A stretch of DNA of 64,000 nt from Solibacillus sp. FSL W7-1436 (GCF_038007305.1 NZ_JBBOWV010000001.1:879501-943500); one strand, 5' to 3'; counted from the stretch's first letter, positions 35,296 to 43,187 are shown. The notes: a model not told the origin generated them from the letters alone. Program-made: numbers and translations.

Positions 35296-36324
35296 ATGAA
35301 TAAACCTTTCATGCCTCAGCTTGTTTATTTTGAACCGAAAGCATTGGACTATCCGCTCGGCAAAGAGCTAAAACAAAAATTTGAAGCGTTAGACATCGAG
35401 ATACGATATACAACCTCACATAACCAAATAAGAAATCTCCCCGGAGACACTGATCTGCAAAAGTATCGAATTGCAAAATCTACCCTTGTTGTGGGTATTC
35501 GCAAAACATTGAAATTCGACACTTCCAAGCCATCTGCTGAATATGCTATCCCGCTTGCTACAGGATGTATGGGTCACTGTCATTATTGCTATTTACAAAC
35601 AACAATGGGAAGCAAACCGTACATTCGCACATATGTGAATGTCGAGGAAATATTTGAAGCTGCGGATCAATACATCGAAGAACGCGCCCCTGAAATTACA
35701 CGGTTTGAAGCGGCATGTACTTCGGATATTGTAGGATTGGACCATTTAACGCATTCATTAAAGAAAGCGATAGAACATTTCGGTCAAACCAAATTGGGCA
35801 GGTTAAGGTTTGTTACAAAATTTCATCATGTTGATCATTTACTCGATGCAAAACATAATGGTCATACAAGATTCCGTTTTAGTATAAATGCGGATTATGT
35901 CATAAAAAACTTCGAACCCGGAACTTCTTCGCTCGCCCAGCGTATCGAAGCAGCCGGCAAAGTAGCAAGAGCGGGTTATCCTCTTGGGTTTATCGTAGCA
36001 CCGATTTACCTTCATGATGGATGGCAGGATGGCTACTACCATATGTTTGAACGACTTGACGCCGAACTCCCGCAAGACGTTAGGGAAGATATTACATTCG
36101 AATTTATTCAGCACCGTTTTACAAAGGCTGCTAAAAATGTGATTAATAAAAACTATCCGAAGACGAAGCTGAAATTGGACGAATCTGTAAGACGCGTGAA
36201 GTGGGGAAAATACGGGATTAGTAAATATATTTATCAAAAGAACGAAGAGGATGAAATGAAAGAAAAGCTCTACAGCTATATGGAAAAGTTCTTTCCAAAT
36301 GCGAAAGTTGAGTATTTCACGTAA
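35296..36324 (+). CDS. splB: Spore photoproduct lyase
   Basis: Radical SAM repair enzyme that reverses the spore photoproduct thymine dimer in germinating spores. 342 residues. The cluster motif CMGHCHYC has C91, C95 and C98, and the catalytic hydrogen-donor Cys141 lies in FEAACTSD; all four match the numbering known for the Bacillus enzyme. No splA-like gene precedes it. The candidate binding site GAAGGTG is rather far (13 bases) from the ATG. Confidence 0.95.
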   Translation: MNKPFMPQLVYFEPKALDYPLGKELKQKFEALDIEIRYTTSHNQIRNLPGDTDLQKYRIAKSTLVVGIRKTLKFDTSKPSAEYAIPLATGCMGHCHYCYLQTTMGSKPYIRTYVNVEEIFEAADQYIEERAPEITRFEAACTSDIVGLDHLTHSLKKAIEHFGQTKLGRLRFVTKFHHVDHLLDAKHNGHTRFRFSINADYVIKNFEPGTSSLAQRIEAAGKVARAGYPLGFIVAPIYLHDGWQDGYYHMFERLDAELPQDVREDITFEFIQHRFTKAAKNVINKNYPKTKLKLDESVRRVKWGKYGISKYIYQKNEEDEMKEKLYSYMEKFFPNAKVEYFT

Positions 36325-36341
36325 ATAATACGAAGAAAAGC

Positions 36342-36378
36342 AAAAGCAGACACGTTCAACTTTGAACTGTCTGCTTTT
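36342..36378. terminator. Bidirectional terminator between splB and queT
   Basis: AAAAGCAGAC...GTCTGCTTTTT hairpin with an inner GTTCAA/TTGAAC stem, serving convergent genes. Confidence 0.88.
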
Positions 36379-36398
36379 TATATTTAATGAATTAATTT

Positions 36399-36902
36399 TT
36401 ATTTTGTAAAATCAATTTTCTTTTGCAATAGATAAATAGTGACGCCGCCTACTAGCATTGAAAAGGCTTCTCCCACTGCTACCATTCCGTACGTTGGCCA
36501 AAATGGCAGATCAAAAACGATCATCAGCTGGGCTGCAACTGTAAACATGGATGCCGTAAAAATAATACCGGTTACAACAATTTTTAACAATAAGTTTTTC
36601 ATTTTTTTTGTAACGATTCGGCAAATAACCAATACAATCAGTGTAGCGATCCCGCCTACTGGTACATCAATCCACCACATCGGTGAAAAGAGGTTTGCAA
36701 TGACTACACCTAATGTTACTCCTACTATGTAACGTTTATGGAACAGCACTAAATAGTTAAACATTTCCGACAGCCTTAATTGTACGGCTCCGAAACTAAT
36801 GACAGCCAAAACAAGCGTCACTGCTACATAAAGAGAAGCAACGATCGCAACTTTAGCTGTTTCATGCACGTTGACACGTGATGATGAAACAGAATTTTCC
36901 AT
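36399..36902 (-). CDS. queT: QueT-family queuosine-precursor transporter
   Basis: The substrate-binding membrane subunit of an ECF-type vitamin importer. 167 residues with about five to six helices; typical QueT segments are VTLVLAVISFGAVQLRLSEMFNYLVLF and GVVIANLFSPMWWIDVPVGG. The energy-coupling subunits are not adjacent, as is usual for group II ECF systems. It probably imports preQ1 or a related deazaguanine. AAAGGAGG precedes the ATG, behind a structured leader. Confidence 0.9.
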   Translation of the reverse strand: MENSVSSSRVNVHETAKVAIVASLYVAVTLVLAVISFGAVQLRLSEMFNYLVLFHKRYIVGVTLGVVIANLFSPMWWIDVPVGGIATLIVLVICRIVTKKMKNLLLKIVVTGIIFTASMFTVAAQLMIVFDLPFWPTYGMVAVGEAFSMLVGGVTIYLLQKKIDFTK

Positions 36903-36921
36903 TATTTAATTTCCTCCTTTA

Positions 36922-37016
36922 TAAAATAGCTTGTAGTTGCTATTTTACTGATAACTATGACCAAAGGAGCATGGGTGCTAGTACCCTGCCAAAGTGCCAT
37001 AGTGTGATTTTGCACC
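36922..37016 (-). ncRNA. Structured leader of queT, candidate riboswitch
   Basis: From the predicted start site near 37015 the minus strand forms: a closing stem ACTATG/CATAGT (36954-36959 with 36998-37003); an 8-9 base internal loop on each side containing CTTTG; a hairpin GCAGGGT/ACCC(A)TGC (36969-36989); then a 9-bp hairpin TAAAATAGC/GCTATTTTA (36922-36947) directly before the ribosome binding site. It does not match the preQ1-I or preQ1-II consensus I know. An aptamer for a queuosine precursor is inferred from the gene. Confidence 0.5.
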
Positions 37017-37021
37017 AATTC

Positions 37022-37050
37022 ATTATGGAGTAAATATTAAATAATGGCAA
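37022..37050 (-). promoter_or_regulatory. Sigma-A promoter of queT
   Basis: On the minus strand TTGCCA (37045-37050), exactly 17 bases, CATAAT (37022-37027). Confidence 0.65.
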
Positions 37051-37054
37051 TACT

Positions 37055-37777
37055 TTATTTATTCATCCATCCACCATCGACCGGTAAAATTGTCGCATGC
37101 ATATAATCGCTCGCTTCACTCGCTAAAAATAGCGTCACATTTGCAACCTCTTCCGGCTTCGCCCATCTGCCAGCAGGTGTCTGCTCAGCCACTAACTTCG
37201 CCATTTCGCCTGCCCCTTCAAAATCGGCCGCGTTCATCGGTGTTTCAATCGCACCCGGTGCAATTCCATTAACACGTATACCTTTCTTACAATAATCATA
37301 GGAAAGCTGCTTTGTATAACCGATTACAGCATGTTTGGAAGCAGTATATGCCGCACCCCCGCCACCTGCAATCATTCCGGCAATCGATGCCATGTTCACG
37401 ATAACACCGCGCTTTTCGTTCAGCATTTTCTTTAATACTGCATTCGTTACTAAGAACATCCCTTTTACATTCACATTAAAAATTTTATCCCATAGCGCTT
37501 CTTCTGTTTCAAGTGATGGGACATATCCATCAAGAATACCGGCAGTATTGCATAAAATATCGATTGATTCTAATTGTCCAATCGTTTCTTCAATAAACTG
37601 CTGGTCTGTTACACTTCCTGCATAGTGATGATACTTGTCGTCTGATATACCTGTTTTTTGAACATCGATTCCAATAACAGTGGCCCCTTCATTCAAAAAG
37701 GCAACAGCCTGCGCTCGTCCGATTCCGGATGCGGCACCCGTTATGACAACGACTTTATTTTCAAATTGTTTTCCCAT
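37055..37777 (-). CDS. SDR-family oxidoreductase, FabG-like
   Basis: 240-residue short-chain dehydrogenase: TGAASGIG cofactor loop, NTAG (NTAGILDG), catalytic Ser-Tyr-Lys in NMASIAGMIAGGGGAAYTASKHA, and the C-terminal GGWMNK. The start is the ATG at 37777 with GGAGGG upstream. It is probably a 3-oxoacyl-ACP reductase-like or polyol dehydrogenase; substrate not readable. Confidence 0.88.
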   Translation of the reverse strand: MGKQFENKVVVITGAASGIGRAQAVAFLNEGATVIGIDVQKTGISDDKYHHYAGSVTDQQFIEETIGQLESIDILCNTAGILDGYVPSLETEEALWDKIFNVNVKGMFLVTNAVLKKMLNEKRGVIVNMASIAGMIAGGGGAAYTASKHAVIGYTKQLSYDYCKKGIRVNGIAPGAIETPMNAADFEGAGEMAKLVAEQTPAGRWAKPEEVANVTLFLASEASDYMHATILPVDGGWMNK

Positions 37778-37788
37778 TGTATTCCCTC

Positions 37789-37824
37789 CAAAAAAAATAA
37801 CTGACTTGCATAAAAACAAGCCAG
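37789..37824 (-). terminator. Terminator of the DUF2829 gene
   Basis: CTGGCTTG/CAAGTCAG stem (one G-T pair) at 37801-37824, then TTATTTTTTTT on the minus strand, just ahead of the SDR ribosome binding site. Confidence 0.75.
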
Positions 37825-37834
37825 CCTAAATTAC

Positions 37835-38056
37835 TTATAGTACGATTTCCCAGTCATCCGCTAAAATATCACAAACTGTCGGTGTAAACATCGTATACCC
37901 TTCACCTGTTACATTGATAACAAAGTACGGGTTCATGTCCAATCCATCCAATGTAGTCGCCGGCACATATTTTACATATAGTTCAGCACCGCCCCAGCCT
38001 TTACGGATTATTTTTTCTCCCTTTTTTAAACGAGGCAAAATTTCTTCAAATGTCAT
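37835..38056 (-). CDS. DUF2829 protein, Tad2-like
   Basis: 73 residues: MTFEEILPRLKKGEKIIRKGW, a YVKYVP strand and the closing LADDWEIVL are the DUF2829 pattern. Phage proteins of this domain (Tad2) sequester the cyclic-ADP-ribose signal of Thoeris defence. Here the gene is single, chromosomal and not among phage genes, so a cellular role is equally possible. The start is the ATG at 38056, placed 6 bases after AAGGAAG; an ATG at 38062 overlaps the site. Confidence 0.75.
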   Translation of the reverse strand: MTFEEILPRLKKGEKIIRKGWGGAELYVKYVPATTLDGLDMNPYFVINVTGEGYTMFTPTVCDILADDWEIVL

Positions 38057-38121
38057 ATTCATCTTCCTTTATGTATTCATATTTCTTACACATATTATAA
38101 CAATAAGTTGCGCAAAATCAC

Positions 38122-38154
38122 ATGCACCGGGTATCAAAAGACATCCCGGTGCAT
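38122..38154 (-). terminator. Hairpin after the small basic protein gene
   Basis: A 10-bp perfect stem ATGCACCGGG / CCCGGTGCAT, loop of 13 bases; only a short T run follows on the minus strand. Confidence 0.6.
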
Positions 38155-38161
38155 GGCATCC

Positions 38162-38305
38162 TTATGTTCCTCTATGCTTTGTAACTTCTTGCGGCGGGTT
38201 ATTATGAATTACCTGATTAAACTCTTTTGAATACTCTTCACGGCGATTCGTATCCTTTTTTTCCTTTTTGTTCTTAGTAAAGCTTGTTTTACTTTTTTTC
38301 GCCAA
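38162..38305 (-). CDS. Small basic protein of 47 residues
   Basis: A TTG start at 38305 with a strong GGAGGTG 7 bases upstream, reading MAKKSKTSFTKNKK... to VTKHRGT. The first half is lysine-rich and the second half polar (EEYSKEFNQVIHNN). It ends before a GC-rich hairpin. Size and composition resemble minor small acid-soluble spore proteins, but no family is recognised. Confidence 0.65.
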   Translation of the reverse strand: MAKKSKTSFTKNKKEKKDTNRREEYSKEFNQVIHNNPPQEVTKHRGT

Positions 38306-38524
38306 CTTATTTCACCTCCGAAACTGAATTCGATTCATATTTATTTTGCGTAAAAATGAAGATTGTATGCTGTCATCAACTGGTCACCAATTTATTTATC
38401 TGAAGACATTTTTTAACGTTTTAATTTTCCGTAGAAATTTTTAAACTTTTTGTATAAAAAATAATTTACGACCTATACTATTAAAGATTTCACTTCAAAT
38501 CTAATTGACTGGAGGGTTAACCCG
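38306..38524. other. Intergenic region before the tandem cassette
   Basis: AT-rich; holds the binding site of the small basic gene (38313-38320, minus) and, at its right end, the promoter of cassette copy 1. Nothing else recognised. Confidence 0.4.
38451..38480 (+). promoter_or_regulatory. Promoter of cassette copy 1, sigma-G-like
   Basis: TGTATA (38451-38456), 17 bases, TATACTA (38474-38480). Copy 2 has TGTTTA (38752-38757), 17 bases, TATACTA (38775-38781). Confidence 0.45.
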
Positions 38525-38602
38525 ATGAGTGCGAATGATCAATCTCAAAAGGACCACCAAAAACTGAATAAGCTTACACAGAGTATTTTTGGAGCAATCT
38601 AA
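38525..38602 (+). CDS. 25-residue micro-protein, cassette copy 1
   Basis: GGAGG lies 8 bases before the ATG. The product is MSANDQSQKDHQ... ending SIFGAI, polar with a hydrophobic C-terminus. It differs from copy 2 at six codons, all changing the amino acid. A peptide is plausible, but an RNA function of the unit is not excluded. Confidence 0.5.
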   Translation: MSANDQSQKDHQKLNKLTQSIFGAI

Positions 38603-38657
38603 AATTAATCTGAAAGCGAGGCAGTGTGTCATGGAGGATCATAAGTGATAATCAAAA

Positions 38658-38692
38658 AAAGAACCTGGAATTAAAAAATCCAGGTTCTTTTT
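38658..38692 (+). terminator. Terminator of cassette copy 1
   Basis: AAAGAACCTGGA / TCCAGGTTCTTT stem with a 9-base loop, then TT. Confidence 0.85.
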
Positions 38693-38825
38693 AATGTTGG
38701 AATTATTAACTGGTACAATTTAAAATATTTTTAAAAAAATTTTTTAATTAATGTTTAAAAAATTAAATACAGCCTATACTATTAAAGATTTCACTTCAAA
38801 TCAAAGTGACTGGAGGGTTAACCCG

Positions 38826-38903
38826 ATGAGTGCGAAAGATCAATCTCAAAAGGACCAACAAAAACTGAATGAGCTTAAACAGAATATTTTTGGAGTAATC
38901 TAA
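38826..38903 (+). CDS. 25-residue micro-protein, cassette copy 2
   Basis: Same arrangement as copy 1: GGAGG before the ATG and product MSAKDQSQKDQQ... ending NIFGVI. Length and frame are conserved between the copies. Sequence is charged and helical in character. No family recognised. Confidence 0.5.
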   Translation: MSAKDQSQKDQQKLNELKQNIFGVI

Positions 38904-38959
38904 AATTTAATCTGAAAGCGAGGCAGTGTGTCATGGAGGAGCAAAAGTGATAATCAAAT

Positions 38960-38996
38960 AAGAACCTGGAATTAAAACTCCAGGTTCTTTCTCTTT
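38960..38996. terminator. Terminator of cassette copy 2, shared with degV
   Basis: AAGAACCTGGA / TCCAGGTTCTT stem followed by TCTCTTTTTT on the plus strand and TTATTTG on the minus strand; it lies at the 3' end of the convergent DegV gene. Confidence 0.8.
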
Positions 38997-38997
38997 T

Positions 38998-39861
38998 TTA
39001 TTGGATTTTATATGCTTCTATCCCGGCAATCCCAAATCCACCAGGACCTGCATGAGTTGAAATCATCGCGCCTGCCTGCATCCATCTTACATTTTTGAAG
39101 CCGGTTTCGTTCGCGATTTCTTCCAGACGTTTTTTAATTTTTTCATCCAGTCCGATCGAGTAGATTAAATACAATTGTTTTCGATCAATATTGTATTCAT
39201 TTAAATAATCCTTCATAAGCTTCTCTGCAACAACTTCCATCTTGCCACGGTATTTTCTAGTTGAAACAAGCTTTCCTTCTTTTAACTCAATGCAGGGCTT
39301 TATTTTAAGCAATGCACCACCGATATATGCAATATTACTCACCCGTCCCCCTGCCTTTAAAAAGTCTAAACTTCCGGGCAGGAAAGCCAGTCTTGTTTTA
39401 GGTACGATCGATTCTATTTTTTCAATTAAGTGCTCGTGGCTAATCTCAGGCTCTTCTTCAAGTAATTGAGCTGCATACATCACCACTGCACCTAATCCAC
39501 CCGTTACATTTAATGCATCAATAAGAAAAAGATCGTCAAAACCTTCTGCTGCAATTACCGCACTTTGAAAGGAAGCAGATGCTTTAGATGTATAGCCAAT
39601 GTGAATAATGATGCTCTCAGGAAACTTCAATCGAATATTTGTGAACAACTCTTCATATTCATGGACATTCGTCGCAGCTGTAGACGGTATTGTTTTCATT
39701 CGATCATAAAAATCAAAAACTTCTTCTACAGACAACTCACCATCCAAATAATCTTTTCCATCCATAATAACGTGCATCGGTACTACTTGAATTTGATGTT
39801 TTTCAACCAGGTCAATCGGTAAATCCGCACCACTCTCAGTCGATAAAATAATTCTTTTCAT
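38998..39861 (-). CDS. DegV family protein, copy 1
   Basis: A fatty-acid-binding protein of the DegV/FakB type, 287 residues. Conserved features: STESGADLP near the start, PSTAATN, HIGYTSKASASFQSA, the family Gly-rich GGLGAVVMYAA, FLKAGGRVSN and the closing STHAGPGG. FakB proteins present fatty acids to the kinase FakA. It is a close paralogue of the gene at 42194. AAGGAAGG precedes the ATG. Confidence 0.92.
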   Translation of the reverse strand: MKRIILSTESGADLPIDLVEKHQIQVVPMHVIMDGKDYLDGELSVEEVFDFYDRMKTIPSTAATNVHEYEELFTNIRLKFPESIIIHIGYTSKASASFQSAVIAAEGFDDLFLIDALNVTGGLGAVVMYAAQLLEEEPEISHEHLIEKIESIVPKTRLAFLPGSLDFLKAGGRVSNIAYIGGALLKIKPCIELKEGKLVSTRKYRGKMEVVAEKLMKDYLNEYNIDRKQLYLIYSIGLDEKIKKRLEEIANETGFKNVRWMQAGAMISTHAGPGGFGIAGIEAYKIQ

Positions 39862-40039
39862 TGTACCTTCCTTTCAAAAATGCAGTCACTGCTGCAATCT
39901 ATTTTTGCGTATTCACCTTAAATATACACTAAAAAGGAAAGGCGGGAAGCACATCTTTTAGAATGAGCGTTGTATAAAATACATATAGTAAAATCGAATG
40001 CTAATTAAAAAGTCACACCGTTAATAACGACATTAAATT

Positions 40040-40894
40040 TTACTGCCGTACAATTGGCATTGAACAGCATCTGAACGAGCCGCCCGATTTAATGATTTCT
40101 GAAAAGTCGACTTCCAGCACTTCATAGCCGTGCTGTCTCATTTGATAATTCACATCCCGGTTAACCGGCAAGCTCAGCACGCGATTTTGTCCAATGGAAA
40201 GTACATTTGTCCCCATTGAAAATTGCTCTCTTTCACCTACTTCGATTAAGTGATACATACTCGATAAAAGTTTGACTGTTTCCGGTTCGAAGGCTTCCGG
40301 AAAAATAAGTCCATCTTTGGATGATAGAATATTGAATACACAGTCTAAATGTAAATATTTCGGGTTAAACCGTATTGGGAAAATTTCATAATCAGGCAGT
40401 TCTTTTTGTAAATTTTGAATGGCCTTTTTGCATGTGCGATCACTGATTCCGACAAAGACCCGATTGCCGTCAATAATCACATCGCCCCCTTCAATAGAGT
40501 GTACAGAAAGATTATTGTAGGAAATTTCATTGTCATTCAACCATTGTGCCAGTATTTTCTCTTCACCTTGTCGGATAGGATTGGCCATCTCTGAAACAAA
40601 TAACTGATTTCCGATCGTAAAACCAATATCTCTTGTAAATACTTGTTCCGGATGGTCTTTACTTGGTGGTAGCTTAATTACTTCCACACCAGCATTAATT
40701 AGCGTTTGTTCAAAGTTTTGATGCTGGGCTAACGCAAGATCCTGATCGATATTATCATGCTTATATTTTTTTTGAACATCATTAATCACTTCTTTAATTT
40801 CCATATATTCAGGTTCACATAAAACAACCTTTTTTAAAGTTCCATATTCACTTTTACATACTATTTGGGATTGTTTTGAAAATATTTTTACCAT
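40040..40894 (-). CDS. Amidinotransferase-superfamily protein, DDAH-like
   Basis: 284 residues of the guanidino-modifying beta/alpha propeller fold. Visible motifs: FTRDIGF, the metal- or substrate-side IEGGDVI, HLDCVFN with the catalytic His, and the C-terminal nucleophile Cys in GGSFRCCSMP. It is expected to act on a guanidino compound (arginine or a derivative), as dimethylarginine hydrolases and arginine deiminases do. It is divergent from the YqcI/YcgG gene, sharing a ~170-base control region. GGAGG precedes the ATG. Confidence 0.85.
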   Translation of the reverse strand: MVKIFSKQSQIVCKSEYGTLKKVVLCEPEYMEIKEVINDVQKKYKHDNIDQDLALAQHQNFEQTLINAGVEVIKLPPSKDHPEQVFTRDIGFTIGNQLFVSEMANPIRQGEEKILAQWLNDNEISYNNLSVHSIEGGDVIIDGNRVFVGISDRTCKKAIQNLQKELPDYEIFPIRFNPKYLHLDCVFNILSSKDGLIFPEAFEPETVKLLSSMYHLIEVGEREQFSMGTNVLSIGQNRVLSLPVNRDVNYQMRQHGYEVLEVDFSEIIKSGGSFRCCSMPIVRQ

Positions 40895-41063
40895 AAGTCA
40901 TCCTCCAGGTTCTTGATTCACCTTTATACCTTTCCCTATTTTTCCGATTTCATAAACCATTTGTGATTATTAAGAGGGATGAATACGGTTGTTTTAAGAA
41001 ATTTTCAAAAGGGTATGGAACTGCAATAAGACTATGAAGAAGAACAGTAACGGAGGAGATTTT

Positions 41064-41798
41064 ATGATTACGAAAGGGCAGGCACTATTAACTAAAGAAG
41101 ATTTCCGCAATCGAACAGACTTGCCGAATTGGCTCTATAAAGAATACGAAACTTTTCATAACACTGTAACAGATAAAACATTCCCTTGCTTTTTTGGGAT
41201 GAGCGGCGAACTAAAAGGCGAACTTCGCTATGCATATATTACACAGGACGACTGGAGTAATTTACCCCATGCTGTTGAAGGTTTTTTAGATTTATTTAAC
41301 CAGCCCAATTATAAAAGGCACGGTCTATTTGTATTTGTTGAACCTTTTGAACAAGAGGGTGCGCTTGATGACTACCGTCAGCAATTTTGGGATATCCTCC
41401 AGTATCTACATACAGCCGATAAAGTAGAATGGCCGGAAAACAGCCCTCGTGATCCGGATCATTATTTGTGGGATTTTCATTTTGCTGGAGAACCAATCTT
41501 TGTATTCGGAAATGCTCCTGCCTATAAGAGGCGCAAAACCCGCCATTTAGGAAATGCGATGGTGCTCGGTTTTCAGCCGCGTAAAATATTCCAAGGTTTA
41601 GAGGGTACCGAAAAAGGCGGTATTATGTCCAGAGAAAAAGTGCGCAAACGTGTAGAGGTTTGGGATCAGCTTCCGAAGCATCCTGATATCGGTCACTTTG
41701 GAGACCCGACACATAACGAATGGAAACAATCTTTTATCGGCGACGATATTGTCCCGATTCAAGGAAAATGCCCTTTCCAGCATAAATCATTGCTATGA
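41064..41798 (+). CDS. YqcI/YcgG family protein
   Basis: 244 residues. Family hallmarks: FPCFFGMSGELKGELRYAYI, LYxFVEP-type strand (LFVFVEPF), DPDHYLWDFHFAGEPIFVFGNAPAYKRRKTRHLGN and the C-terminal GKCPFQH. Characterised members (GntA, RohS) are heme-dependent N-oxygenases of guanidino or amino-imidazole substrates. The start is the ATG at 41064 with GGAGGAG upstream. The divergent DDAH-like gene suggests a guanidino substrate here too. Confidence 0.85.
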   Translation: MITKGQALLTKEDFRNRTDLPNWLYKEYETFHNTVTDKTFPCFFGMSGELKGELRYAYITQDDWSNLPHAVEGFLDLFNQPNYKRHGLFVFVEPFEQEGALDDYRQQFWDILQYLHTADKVEWPENSPRDPDHYLWDFHFAGEPIFVFGNAPAYKRRKTRHLGNAMVLGFQPRKIFQGLEGTEKGGIMSREKVRKRVEVWDQLPKHPDIGHFGDPTHNEWKQSFIGDDIVPIQGKCPFQHKSLL

Positions 41799-41819
41799 GT
41801 TTATATTTCTGTTAAACAA

Positions 41820-41852
41820 AAGAACGAATCCACTATGAGATTCGTTCTTTTT
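41820..41852. terminator. Terminator after the YqcI gene
   Basis: AGAACGAAT / ATTCGTTCT stem with a 10-base loop, then TTTTTC; also between convergent genes. Confidence 0.85.
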
Positions 41853-41865
41853 CATTATTTCCAGG

Positions 41866-42147
41866 CTAACGCTTTCTTTTCAAACGAAACGATTGAATAA
41901 GCGCAAATAAAAATAGGAAAATACTAATAATCCACACTAAATAGAATACTAATCCTAATCCGATATTCGCGTCCTGATAATCCATTATTTTATTATCGAT
42001 CAATACCCATGTCAATAAAGCGAGCGCTGTAATACCGATGAGGCTCATGATCATTCTGGATAGTCCTTTACTAACATAAAAGATGACAATTAATAATGCA
42101 ATTAATACAACATAAGTCAGTGCCGATATCCATACAATTTTATCCAT
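41866..42147 (-). CDS. Small membrane protein with three helices
   Basis: 93 residues, three predicted membrane segments (about 5-25, 33-50, 63-87) and a basic C-terminus (RLKRKR) that should face the cytoplasm. AGGGGTAGG precedes the ATG. Unrecognised family. It may be co-transcribed from the DegV gene 47 bases upstream. Confidence 0.7.
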   Translation of the reverse strand: MDKIVWISALTYVVLIALLIVIFYVSKGLSRMIMSLIGITALALLTWVLIDNKIMDYQDANIGLGLVFYLVWIISIFLFLFALIQSFRLKRKR

Positions 42148-42193
42148 ACTGTACCTACCCCTCAGTTAACGAAACGTTACACCCGATAAACAG

Positions 42194-43045
42194 CTAACAT
42201 TCCAGTCCGGCAATACCAACGCCTCCCGGACCAGCATGCGTCGATATTCCAGCTCCCGCCTGCATCCATTTCACATTTTCGAATCCTTTTCCCCTGGCAA
42301 TTTCAACCATCCGTGTTTTAATACTTTCATCAAGTCCGATCGAATAAATTAAAAATAGCAGTTTTCTATCAATATTAAATTCATTTAAATAATCACGCAT
42401 AAACTTTTCTGCTACAATACTCATTTTCCCGCGATAGTTTCTTGTTGAAACAAGTTTTCCTTCTTTTAATTCAATGCAAGGTTTTATTTTCAACAATGCT
42501 CCGCCAATATACACAAGGTTGCTTACTCTTCCTCCAGCTTTCAAAAAATCGAGACTGCCGGGAAGAATTGCAAGCCTTGTTTTCGGAACAAAGGATTCTA
42601 TTTCCTTTATTAAACGGATATGGTCGATGGAAGGTTCATTTTCAAGCAGTACGGCTGCATACATGACGATTGCAGCTAATCCCCCCGTTATATTTAAAGA
42701 ATCTATCAGATAAAGATCATCAAATTCTTTTGCTGCAATGACCGCGCTTTGAAAAGTAACGGATGCTTTTGATGTACAACCAATGTGAATAATAATACTA
42801 TCCGGAAAATCAGTTCTGATTTTAGAAAATAAATTATGATACTCCTGTACATTAGTAGCTGCAGTAGATGGGATTTTCTTAGTCCGACTGTAATAATCAA
42901 AAACTTCTTCTACAGAGAGTTCCCCGTCCAAATAATCTTTCCCACCCATAATGATATGCATTGGAGCTACTTGAATTTGATATTTCTCAACCAGTTCTTT
43001 CGGTAAATCAGCCCCACTGTCAGTTGATAAAATAATCTTTCTCAT
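42194..43045 (-). CDS. DegV family protein, copy 2
   Basis: 283 residues, closely similar along its whole length to the DegV protein at 38998 (STDSGADLP, PSTAATN, FLKAGGRVSN, STHAGPGG), so the two arose by duplication. Its C-terminus is shorter by a few residues (ends GLEC). The ATG at 43045 is preferred to the GTG at 43054 because GGAAGGTG lies 6 bases before it. Likely a second FakB-type fatty-acid carrier with another chain preference. Confidence 0.9.
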   Translation of the reverse strand: MRKIILSTDSGADLPKELVEKYQIQVAPMHIIMGGKDYLDGELSVEEVFDYYSRTKKIPSTAATNVQEYHNLFSKIRTDFPDSIIIHIGCTSKASVTFQSAVIAAKEFDDLYLIDSLNITGGLAAIVMYAAVLLENEPSIDHIRLIKEIESFVPKTRLAILPGSLDFLKAGGRVSNLVYIGGALLKIKPCIELKEGKLVSTRNYRGKMSIVAEKFMRDYLNEFNIDRKLLFLIYSIGLDESIKTRMVEIARGKGFENVKWMQAGAGISTHAGPGGVGIAGLEC

Positions 43046-43187
43046 CGAATACACCTTCCAATTAACGCAGCCATTTCTGCGTACTTATATTTTCCTGTAA
43101 TAGAAACTTACTTATATTTTAATTGAACTACTACTATATTTATATGTAAGAGTTAGTTTGGCATAACCTGTTTAGATATGTTCAATA

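Larger units (their letters stand above)
38451..38995 (+). repeat. Tandem duplication of a promoter/micro-ORF/terminator cassette
   Basis: Two copies with a 301-base period (38451-38692 and 38752-38996). Each contains a TGTWTA-N17-TATACTA promoter-like pair, GGAGGGTTAACCCG before an ATG, a 25-codon frame, a conserved 30-base stretch (CTGAAAGCGAGG...CATGGAGGA), a 5-codon frame and a hairpin terminator with arms GAACCTGGA/TCCAGGTTC. Confidence 0.85.

Noticed and set aside
36922-37016. preQ1-I or preQ1-II riboswitch
   Set aside because: The consensus pieces of both classes could not be placed; reported only as an unassigned structured leader.
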